NCBI RefSeq assembly: GCF_024363565.1
Contig: NZ_JAJEKE010000002.1
Coordinates: 62,001-126,000, forward strand
DNA length: 64,000 bases
Source: Lutispora saccharofermentans
Lineage (GTDB): Bacteria; Bacillota; Clostridia; Lutisporales; Lutisporaceae
Reading direction: 5' to 3'
Part shown: positions 34,932 to 41,416 of the stretch, piece after piece
Layout of the letters: each line of letters starts with the position of its first letter
How positions within the stretch are numbered: the first letter of the stretch is position 1
Position numbers and translations under genes: made by a program
Notes under the pieces: model-generated
What the model was told of the DNA's origin: nothing
What the model saw: the letters and a program-made list of their open reading frames with translations, nothing else
Databases searched by the model: none

Positions 34932-35077
34932 AAAGGGGCTGTTGCATAACGCGTTCAACTTGTCATTCTGAAGGAGCAAAGCGACTGAAGAATCTTTTTG
35001 TTGCAATGTCTTAAAGATTCTTCGCTGTGCTCAGAATGACAAAATTGGAATTTTGCAACAGCCTCTTTATTTTTTTG
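34932..35077 (+). terminator. Composite inverted repeat ending in a terminator (family A inside a GCTGTTGCA palindrome)
   Basis: The outer arms are AGGGGCTGTTGCATAA (34934-34949) and TTTTGCAACAGCCTCTTT (35051-35068), followed by ATTTTTTT. Inside are inverted family A halves, TGTCATTCTGAAGGAGC to AGAATCTT (about 34960-34996) and AAGATTCTTCGCTGTG to CAGAATGACA (about 35014-35041). The outer arms resemble IS terminal repeats of the GGCTGTTGCAAAA kind. As a whole it should act as the terminator for the giant surface-protein operon. Confidence 0.6.
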
Positions 35078-35128
35078 GAAAATCACCTTCCTTGCAGTTA
35101 CTTGTATATCAGAAGGGAGGTGATATGA

Positions 35129-35350
35129 ATGGCAGTAAGCGCGAACGTAAAAAATGTAAAGCTCCAGATAAAATATCTGGGCGAGGTCAAAGACGGCAAG
35201 CAGACATATATCTCAAAGACTTACAACAAGGTAAAGCCTGAAGTTGCAGATCAGGACATCTATGATGCCGCAGGGATCATAGCAGGGCTTCAGACCAAAG
35301 AAGTATTCAGCATAAACAAAGCTGAGGACTCCGAACTGGTAGAGGCTTAG
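35129..35350 (+). CDS. DUF1659-family small protein
   Basis: A 73-residue protein. AGGGAGGTGA is centred about 8 bases before ATG 35129. The pattern VKNVKLQIKYLGEVKDGKQ, then DQDIYDAAGIIAGLQ, with FSINKAEDSELV near the end, fits the DUF1659 family of Firmicutes, whose function is unknown. It is followed by DUF2922 and YvrJ genes, a recurrent three-gene arrangement in clostridia. No signal or membrane helix. Confidence 0.75.
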   Translation: MAVSANVKNVKLQIKYLGEVKDGKQTYISKTYNKVKPEVADQDIYDAAGIIAGLQTKEVFSINKAEDSELVEA

Positions 35351-35387
35351 CCCAATAAGTGAGAATGATTGAAGGGAGGTGTAAAGC

Positions 35388-35606
35388 ATGGCAAAGAAAC
35401 TTGAAATGGTATTTAAGGATGCTGCCGGCAAGACCATGAAGATAAGCGTGGACAATGCAGACGACAATCTTACTCCGGAAACTGTAAAGACAGCGATGGA
35501 GGGTATCATAGCCAAAGATGTGTTTGCAACTGAGGCTGGCGGCCTGGCTGCAATCCATGGAGCAAGAATAGTGGACACCACTATTCAAGAGATGGATATG
35601 AAATAG
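35388..35606 (+). CDS. DUF2922-family small protein
   Basis: A 72-residue protein. AAGGGAGGTG at 35372-35381 precedes ATG 35388. The opening KKLEMVFKDAAGKTMKISVD and the later TPETVKTAMEGIIAKDVF, with HGARIVDTTIQEMDM at the end, fit DUF2922. The function is unknown; the family habitually sits beside DUF1659 and YvrJ genes. The 37-base spacing to the upstream gene and 17 bases to the next support one operon. Confidence 0.75.
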   Translation: MAKKLEMVFKDAAGKTMKISVDNADDNLTPETVKTAMEGIIAKDVFATEAGGLAAIHGARIVDTTIQEMDMK

Positions 35607-35623
35607 AGCAGGAGGGAGATATC

Positions 35624-35770
35624 GTGGAAGAGATATTTAACGGAGTGGCAAATGTAGGTTTTCCTATAGCGATATCCATCTATCTCCTGATAAGGATAGA
35701 GGGTAAAATGGAAAACCTCACCAGTTCCATAAACGAACTATCCAGAGTAATAGCATCAAAGCTTGATTAG
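35624..35770 (+). CDS. YvrJ-family small membrane protein
   Basis: A 48-residue product. GTG 35624 is preceded by GGAGGG at 35611-35616. The sequence VEEIFNGVANVGFPIAISIY, then LLIRIEGKMENLTSSINELS, fits the YvrJ family: one short hydrophobic helix (GFPIAISIYLLIRI) and an amphipathic C-terminal helix. Function unknown. It ends the DUF1659-DUF2922-YvrJ trio and is followed by a strong hairpin. Confidence 0.8.
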   Translation: MEEIFNGVANVGFPIAISIYLLIRIEGKMENLTSSINELSRVIASKLD

Positions 35771-35782
35771 AAGCAAATAAGG

Positions 35783-35816
35783 GGCCGGCATTTCTGCGGT
35801 AAAAGAAATGCCGGCC
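35783..35816 (+). terminator. Strong 13-bp hairpin after the YvrJ gene
   Basis: GGCCGGCATTTCT (35783-35795) pairs perfectly with AGAAATGCCGGCC (35804-35816) around loop GCGGTAAA. TCGTTGGATTTG follows, so the T tract is poor, but the stem stability makes a terminator likely. Confidence 0.6.
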
Positions 35817-35933
35817 TCGTTGGATTTGTTTCCTTATACTATCTTTATACTGCAAGCGCCAATCTTAATACAAAATTTATACCATGCGTGCTACACTTAT
35901 TTCTATCGGATAGATGCCTGGAAGGTGATGTTG

Positions 35934-36422
35934 ATGGATGCGGCTCTTTTGATCATTTGTTTTTTATACATTGGAATATTGGGTTTTATTATGATGAGCA
36001 AGCTGGACTGTTTTATTGCTTCGGACGGTTTTGTCAAAGAGTATCCCGAGGATTGCACGCAGCCGGCTGATGCTGATGCAGTAGTTTATATAGGCAGTGA
36101 TGTGCATGCACCTGCCTGGTCCTATAAAAATGGTGAAAATTTAAATATAGTTTTTATTACTGAGGTGAGTGAAATCTTAGATGAAAAAAATTTCGGATAT
36201 ATTTTTGCTTTTTCTGAAAGCGATTTGGAAAACTTGATGGTCTCGTCAATGGCGAAGAAAAGGGATGAGAAAGTATATGCCGGAGCTGTCTGCAATGATC
36301 CGGGAAACAAAAAACTTTTTAATATGCTCAATATTGCCATATTGCAGCCGGAGCATTTTTCTCCGGAATATATTGTCTCGATAATTAAATCAGACGTTGA
36401 TAGAAGGGTTAATCTGATATGA
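35934..36422 (+). CDS. Membrane-anchored protein associated with potassium uptake genes
   Basis: A 162-residue protein. The frame runs further upstream, but GAAGGTG at 35921-35927 supports ATG 35934. One N-terminal helix (AALLIICFLYIGILGFIMM) is followed by a cytoplasmic domain with short beta-alpha units (DADAVVYIGSD, NLNIVFITEVSEIL, FGYIFAFSESDLENLMVSSM). That part recalls a degenerate TrkA-N Rossmann unit lacking the GxGxxG loop; this is a weak impression. It overlaps the TrkH start by 4 bases (ATGA), so it is part of the K+ operon. It may modulate the transporter. Confidence 0.55.
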   Translation: MDAALLIICFLYIGILGFIMMSKLDCFIASDGFVKEYPEDCTQPADADAVVYIGSDVHAPAWSYKNGENLNIVFITEVSEILDEKNFGYIFAFSESDLENLMVSSMAKKRDEKVYAGAVCNDPGNKKLFNMLNIAILQPEHFSPEYIVSIIKSDVDRRVNLI

Positions 36423-37753
36423 AAAAATGGTATCTTTCATATATACAAATCATTGCTGTAGGATTCATGCTTATAATATTGACGGGCGCTGTTCTCCTGA
36501 GCCTGCCTGCAGCCTCACGGACGGGCACTTATACGCCGTTTATCGATTCATTCTTTACGGCGGCATCGGCGACCTGCGTTACGGGCCTTGTTGTTTATGA
36601 TACCTACACCCACTGGTCATTTTTCGGGCAGATAGTCATACTTTTGTTGATCCAGACAGGCGGTTTGGGATTTATGAGCATGGCAACTCTCATATCCATG
36701 TTCCTGCGCAGGAAAATAGGCTTGAAGGAGCGTGAACTTATGAAGGAAGCAGTAAGCTCCATGTATCTCGGAGGAATCGTAAGGCTTACGCGCCATGTCC
36801 TCATAGGAACGCTCCTTTGCGAAAGCATCGGTGCTATACTTCTTGCTGTTCGATTCTGTCCTGAAATGGGGCTTTGGCAGGGGATATACTATGGAATTTT
36901 CCATTCGGTTTCAGCTTTTTGCAATGCCGGTTTTGACCTCATGGGGAGGTTCGAGCAGTTTTCATCCTTGACGAGATACTCGGGAGATATTTTGGTCAAT
37001 CTGGTCATCATGTCCCTTATCATAATCGGCGGCATAGGATTTTTTGTTTGGGAAGATATCCATAAGCATAAATTGTCTTTCCACAGCTATCAGCTTCATA
37101 CAAAGATCGTTCTTACCACCACTGCCGCTTTGATAATAGTTCCGTCCATATTGTTCTTCCTGATGGAGAGAGGTTATGCTCTCAAAGAGATGGATACTCT
37201 TCAGGCTGTCATAGCATCAGCCTTTCAATCCGTTACGCCCAGGACGGCAGGGTTTAATACCGTTGATATAGCTTCGCTCCGCAGCGGTACGCTGCTGTTG
37301 ACCATAATCCTCATGATGATTGGAGGATCATCCGGCTCTACAGCCGGCGGTATCAAGACTACAACGCTTGCAGTGCTTATTATGTCGGCCATCTCGGTTA
37401 TAAAGGGAAGAGATTTTTTGAGGGCATATGAGCGGAAGCTGGAGGGAAACGCTCTAAGGCGGGCTTGTGCGGTATTTCTTACGTATCTTGCCGTAGCCAT
37501 GTCAGCTACGCTAATACTCAGCCTGCTGCAGGATTTTACCATGGAGCAGTTGCTCTTTGAAGTGTTTTCTGCAATGAGTACCGTAGGCCTGACTACGGGT
37601 ATAACACCGGCTTTGAGTGCGGTATCAAAGCTGCAGATAGCTTTATTGATGTACTTCGGGCGCGTTGGAGTATTGTCCATCGCTCTGGCATTTACGAAAA
37701 CCCCTGAAAATGTTCCGGTGGAGTATCCGTGTGAAAAAATAATGATAGGGTGA
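36419..37753 (+). CDS. TrkH/KtrB family potassium channel subunit
   Basis: A 444-residue polytopic membrane protein that forms the ion path of a Trk/Ktr K+ uptake system. P-loop signatures are visible: SATCVTGLVVYDT, HSVSAFCNAGFDL, QSVTPRTAGFNTVD and a fourth near MSTVGLTTG. The GGSSGSTAGGIKTTT motif of the intramembrane gate is intact. The length fits KtrB-type proteins (about 440-450 residues). It is translationally coupled to the preceding membrane protein, and the RCK subunit follows 7 bases later. Confidence 0.93.
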   Translation: MKKWYLSYIQIIAVGFMLIILTGAVLLSLPAASRTGTYTPFIDSFFTAASATCVTGLVVYDTYTHWSFFGQIVILLLIQTGGLGFMSMATLISMFLRRKIGLKERELMKEAVSSMYLGGIVRLTRHVLIGTLLCESIGAILLAVRFCPEMGLWQGIYYGIFHSVSAFCNAGFDLMGRFEQFSSLTRYSGDILVNLVIMSLIIIGGIGFFVWEDIHKHKLSFHSYQLHTKIVLTTTAALIIVPSILFFLMERGYALKEMDTLQAVIASAFQSVTPRTAGFNTVDIASLRSGTLLLTIILMMIGGSSGSTAGGIKTTTLAVLIMSAISVIKGRDFLRAYERKLEGNALRRACAVFLTYLAVAMSATLILSLLQDFTMEQLLFEVFSAMSTVGLTTGITPALSAVSKLQIALLMYFGRVGVLSIALAFTKTPENVPVEYPCEKIMIG

Positions 37754-37760
37754 AGAAAAA

Positions 37761-38411
37761 ATGAAATCTGTATTGGTAATAGGTATGGGTCGTTTTGGAC
37801 AACATATAGCAATGAAATTTGAAGAGCTTGGCAACGAGGTCATGGCAGTCGATATTTCTGAAGAAAAGATCAACGAGATATTGCCTAAGGTGACCAGCGC
37901 TCAGATAGGGGATTGTACTAAAGAACCGGTTTTACGTTCGATAGGTGTCGGCAACTTTGACATATGCATCGTTGCGGTAGGAAATAATTTTCAATCATCC
38001 CTTGAAATCACGCTTTTGCTGAAGGAACTGGGTGCCCAGAAGATAATAGCGAAGGCCAGCCGGGATATACATGCAAAATTTCTCATGCGCAGCGGAGCCG
38101 ATGAGGTCATATATCCGGAAAAAGAGATGGCTGAAAAGGCAGCGGTAAGGTATAACGCAAGAAATGTCTTCGATTACATCGAGCTGACACCGGAGTATTC
38201 GGTATTTGAAATCACACCGATGGATTCGTGGATAAACAAGACCATAGAACAGGTGGCCGTAAGAACCAAATATCACATATCCATCCTTGCAACAAAGATA
38301 GGAGATAACATAAGGCCCCTTCCTAAGCCGGATCATGTTTTTACACATGAAGAACATTTGATAGTTTTCGGCAGGAAGGAAGACGTATTTAAGTTCACAA
38401 AAAGAATATAG
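37761..38411 (+). CDS. TrkA/KtrA family regulatory RCK subunit
   Basis: A 216-residue cytoplasmic gating ring subunit. The N-terminal RCK Rossmann fold has VLVIGMGRFGQHIAMKFEEL and the acidic end of strand 2 (VMAVDISEEK), so nucleotide binding should be retained. The C-terminal TrkA_C domain begins around residue 135 (YSVFEITPMDSWINKTIEQV). A single RCK_N+C unit matches KtrA rather than the double TrkA of enterobacteria. Partner of the channel encoded just upstream. Confidence 0.92.
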   Translation: MKSVLVIGMGRFGQHIAMKFEELGNEVMAVDISEEKINEILPKVTSAQIGDCTKEPVLRSIGVGNFDICIVAVGNNFQSSLEITLLLKELGAQKIIAKASRDIHAKFLMRSGADEVIYPEKEMAEKAAVRYNARNVFDYIELTPEYSVFEITPMDSWINKTIEQVAVRTKYHISILATKIGDNIRPLPKPDHVFTHEEHLIVFGRKEDVFKFTKRI

Positions 38412-38513
38412 GGGAAACTGTGATATAATGGGAATATGAGGAGTTAATTTAACTTGTTATCAGCTGGCACAACAACAGATTAATTCAACACTTTTCTAAA
38501 GGTGGATAAGTCT

Positions 38514-39968
38514 ATGGGGAAAATAAGAGCCGTATCCTTTGCCAAACAAATGGCATATGTAGTCATGATCACCGCCTTTGCCACGGGTGTATCCATACTG
38601 ATCGGGAAATTGGGCATCAACAAGGAAAACGCATTAATGGTCTTTCTCGTTGGAGTCCTTGCGGTGACCGTTCTGACCAGTGGATATATTTATAGTATAA
38701 CTGCGGCATTTTTCAGCGTGCTGCTCTTCAATTTTTTCTTTACGCCGCCGCTGAGAACTCTAAGGATGAACAATTCAAGTGATGCGATACTTTTGTTCTT
38801 CTTTCTCAGCGTAGCACTCATAGCAGGTTCATTGACATCAAGATTTCAAAAACAAGCGGAGGCAGCGCGTAAAAGCGAGCGCATGACAAAGCTGTTATTT
38901 GAGGTTAACGAAGGCTTTCTGAATGTCACGGGAGAAAAAAATGCCATAGAGCTTGCTCTGTCATATGCTCACAAATATACGGGATGTCATTGCTCCGTAT
39001 TTATCGAAGGAAAGGATCAGGTTTTCACCAGCCTTCAGGATAAAGAGCCGGAGCAATTATCGCATCTTGCCGATTTTCAGGAATTGCCCATAATAAGCTC
39101 AGGCAAAAGCTTAGGCGTGATGAGAATATATGGAGATGCCTCACAGCTTACTACCGACGGCAGGCATATAGCTAAAAGCATCACTTCTCAGCTGGCTCTC
39201 ATACTTGACAGAGAATTTATATACAGGGAACGTGAGAATATAAAAGTGGCGATGGAAAGAGAACACATAAAGAGCAATCTGCTCCGCGCCATTTCCCATG
39301 ATCTGCGAACGCCCCTAACCGCTATTGTCGGAGCAAGCGGTCTGCTTGCGGAAGGCAGTGCCGGTTTCGATTCCGAATCGGTCAGAAAGCTGGCGGCAGA
39401 TATAAACGAAGAGGCCCTCTGGCTTACGCAGCTTGTTGAAAACATTCTAAATATGACGCGCATTGACGAGGGAAAGCTTACGATCAATAAAAGCATGGAA
39501 GTGGTAGATGATGTGGTCAATGAAGCCCTCTCTCATATTCCCGGAACGGCATTCAGAGACAGATTGACAGTATACCTGCCGGACAATTTGATTTCGCTTC
39601 CAATGGATGGAACTCTCATAGCACAGGTGCTGACAAATCTTCTTGACAATGCTGTAAAGCATACAAGCGATAAGACAGATATAATATTGCGAGTATATGC
39701 TCAAAATGATAATGCTGTATTTGAGGTGCAGGACAATGGACCAGGTATTGACCGCAGCATCAAAGACAGCTTGTTTGACGGTTTTGTCAAGGCTTCTTTA
39801 GGCAAATCGGCGGATTCAACCCGCGGAATAGGGCTGGGCCTGGCCATCTGCAAGGCCATTATCGATGCCCATGGGGGCACGATATCGGCTGAAGCTCCGG
39901 CTGATGGCGGGGCTTTGTTCCGGTTTAGCCTTCCGATGAAAGAAGGTGATGAGGAAAATGGAAAATAG
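38514..39968 (+). CDS. KdpD-like sensor histidine kinase lacking the N-terminal KdpD/Usp region
   Basis: A 484-residue kinase. AAAGGTGG at 38498-38505 favours ATG 38514 over GTG 38502. Four transmembrane helices of the DUF4118 type are followed by the motif FNFFFTPPLRTL, as in KdpD. A GAF-like region spans about 130-230, the H-box ISHDLRTPLTA has the phosphoacceptor at H262, and the HATPase domain shows DNAVKHT, DNGPGID and GIGLGLAI. Full KdpD is about 900 residues with a cytoplasmic KdpD/Usp input; that part is absent here. With Trk genes upstream and KdpE downstream, it likely senses K+ or envelope state to control Trk rather than Kdp; this is inference. Confidence 0.88.
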   Translation: MGKIRAVSFAKQMAYVVMITAFATGVSILIGKLGINKENALMVFLVGVLAVTVLTSGYIYSITAAFFSVLLFNFFFTPPLRTLRMNNSSDAILLFFFLSVALIAGSLTSRFQKQAEAARKSERMTKLLFEVNEGFLNVTGEKNAIELALSYAHKYTGCHCSVFIEGKDQVFTSLQDKEPEQLSHLADFQELPIISSGKSLGVMRIYGDASQLTTDGRHIAKSITSQLALILDREFIYRERENIKVAMEREHIKSNLLRAISHDLRTPLTAIVGASGLLAEGSAGFDSESVRKLAADINEEALWLTQLVENILNMTRIDEGKLTINKSMEVVDDVVNEALSHIPGTAFRDRLTVYLPDNLISLPMDGTLIAQVLTNLLDNAVKHTSDKTDIILRVYAQNDNAVFEVQDNGPGIDRSIKDSLFDGFVKASLGKSADSTRGIGLGLAICKAIIDAHGGTISAEAPADGGALFRFSLPMKEGDEENGK

Positions 39969-40653
39969 CTTTAGCATACTTCTTATTGAGGATGATAAAT
40001 ATATAGTCAATTTTATATCCATGTCGCTTAAAGCCTATGGATATGCGTTTGTTACAGCTGGTACGGGCAGAAGCGGGATTTCATTGTTTCGCTCCAATAA
40101 TCCGGACCTCATCCTGCTCGACCTTGGTCTTCCTGATATGGATGGCATAGACGTCATAAGGGAGATCAGGAAAGACTCGGATACACCTATTATGATAATT
40201 TCGGCCCGGGGCCAGGAGCATGAAAAGATAACAGCTCTTGATGCAGGGGCAGATGATTATATAACAAAGCCTTTTCATATGGGTGAGCTCTTAGCCCGTA
40301 TACGTGTTGTCGAAAGAAAAGCCAAAAGGGAAATGATTCCTGCACAGTCGGAAGAATTTATCTGCGATTATTTGACTGTCAATTTTGAAAAAGGGCGTGT
40401 ATTCGTTGACGGCTCAGAGGTACATTTGACGCCTATAGAGTTTAAGCTGCTTTCGCTATTGATCGCGAACCGGGGGAAAGTCCTTACCCACAATTATATT
40501 TCAAAAGAAGTTTGGGGTTATGGGGAAGCCGGAGATCCGCAATCTATCAGGGTTTTCATGGCAAGCCTCCGGAGAAAGATAGAAAAGGACTCGGCACAGC
40601 CCCGTTTTATTATTACGAAGGTAGGAGTAGGATATCGCTTTGCAGACGAATGA
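39958..40653 (+). CDS. KdpE-like OmpR-family response regulator
   Basis: A 231-residue regulator. ATG 39958 is chosen, 8 bases after AAGGTG and overlapping the kinase gene by 11 bases; GTG 39946 and ATG 39949 are alternatives. The receiver domain has ED at 11-12, the phosphoacceptor D55 (LLDLGLPDMDG) and K near 105 (YITKPF). The C-terminal winged helix has LTPIEFKLLSLLI and RVFMASLRRKIE. It is the cognate partner of the upstream kinase. The target is not visible; the adjacent Trk operon is the obvious candidate. Confidence 0.9.
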   Translation: MENSFSILLIEDDKYIVNFISMSLKAYGYAFVTAGTGRSGISLFRSNNPDLILLDLGLPDMDGIDVIREIRKDSDTPIMIISARGQEHEKITALDAGADDYITKPFHMGELLARIRVVERKAKREMIPAQSEEFICDYLTVNFEKGRVFVDGSEVHLTPIEFKLLSLLIANRGKVLTHNYISKEVWGYGEAGDPQSIRVFMASLRRKIEKDSAQPRFIITKVGVGYRFADE

Positions 40654-40685
40654 GGCTTCGCTTTACTCAAGGATATATTACACAG

Positions 40686-40714
40686 TTGACACCGAACGTA
40701 TGTTCGGTTATACT
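40686..40714 (+). promoter_or_regulatory. LexA-controlled promoter (SOS box between -35 and -10)
   Basis: TTGACA (40686-40691) and TATACT (40709-40714) are exactly 17 bases apart. The spacer contains CGAACGTATGTTCG (40693-40706), a full match to the Gram-positive LexA/DinR box CGAACRNRYGTTCG. LexA bound here would block RNA polymerase. It lies 43 bases upstream of the ComK-like gene and probably drives that gene, recD2 and comF. Confidence 0.85.
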
Positions 40715-40756
40715 TTAAGAAAATAGTGGAATTTATCCGATGAGGAGGTGGCTTAT

Positions 40757-41368
40757 GTGAATTTGGATTTTTTTCAACAATATGATATTTGTGCATTCAC
40801 CCCGGAATATTTAAAGGGCGTGGGAGAAGTGACCAAAGTCGTGGTATCCGAAGGGGAAGACCTGATGATATCCATGACTATGAGGGCATTCAGGGCCAAT
40901 CTGTGCAAATTTTATTCAATAGACTATGGAAGCTTGAGAAAAAAATACAGCCGGATTATAGAGAGTGTAAATTGTATACCTTTGCCTATAAACGGCAATA
41001 AGATATTTTTGCAGCTGAAGGTTCGGACTCCTGAGTTCAGAAATGATTGTGCCATGGGGTATCTGGATCTCGGCTCGATAGCGGAGATAAAGGAGTACAA
41101 GGATAGAAACAGGGCGCAAATCTGCCTTAGATGCGGGAGAAAGCTGGAGGTCTTATGCAGTATCGGTACGGTAAACAAGCATATAAAAAATGCAAGGCTG
41201 GTCCTGGAGCATTATAGAAATGAAAAAGGCTGCGGCCCGTATCCGGAGGTATTGGAGAAAATGTACTCCAACATGGATAAGCCGGCCACAAAAGCGGACA
41301 TTCTAATTCTGGCCAGAGAGATACTTACCCTTAAAAATAGTTTGAAGGACTATGAAAATGGGGTATAA
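40757..41368 (+). CDS. ComK-like competence regulator family protein
   Basis: A 203-residue protein. GTG 40757 follows GAGGAGG (40742-40748) by 8 bases. The central part, LCKFYSIDYGSLRKKY, then CIPLPINGNKIFLQLK and NDCAMGYLDLGSIAEIKEY, follows the ComK pattern: C-(K/R)-F-(F/Y)-x-x-x-Y, K.P.P or P.I, IF.PT.S, then a cysteine, then a line into (V/I)KE(F/Y). ComK is the DNA-binding master regulator of competence in Bacillus (192 residues, similar length). The Bacillus PT.S segment is degenerate here, so this is a distant homologue at best. A LexA box controls it, and the downstream recD2 and comF are recombination/competence genes, which supports a DNA uptake or repair role. Confidence 0.6.
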   Translation: MNLDFFQQYDICAFTPEYLKGVGEVTKVVVSEGEDLMISMTMRAFRANLCKFYSIDYGSLRKKYSRIIESVNCIPLPINGNKIFLQLKVRTPEFRNDCAMGYLDLGSIAEIKEYKDRNRAQICLRCGRKLEVLCSIGTVNKHIKNARLVLEHYRNEKGCGPYPEVLEKMYSNMDKPATKADILILAREILTLKNSLKDYENGV

Positions 41369-41416
41369 TGAGAAATGAGGAATTAGGAATGAGAAAGTAA
41401 GATCGAGGGTTTTAGC

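Noticed and set aside
34820..35014. A 64-codon + strand open frame at the end of the SLH protein gene
   Set aside because: It is out of frame with the SLH coding sequence and continues into the inverted-repeat terminator.
36419..37753. Reading the membrane channel as a cation antiporter or KdpA
   Set aside because: The GGSSGSTAGGIKTTT motif and the four P-loops with an adjacent RCK subunit are specific to TrkH/KtrB.
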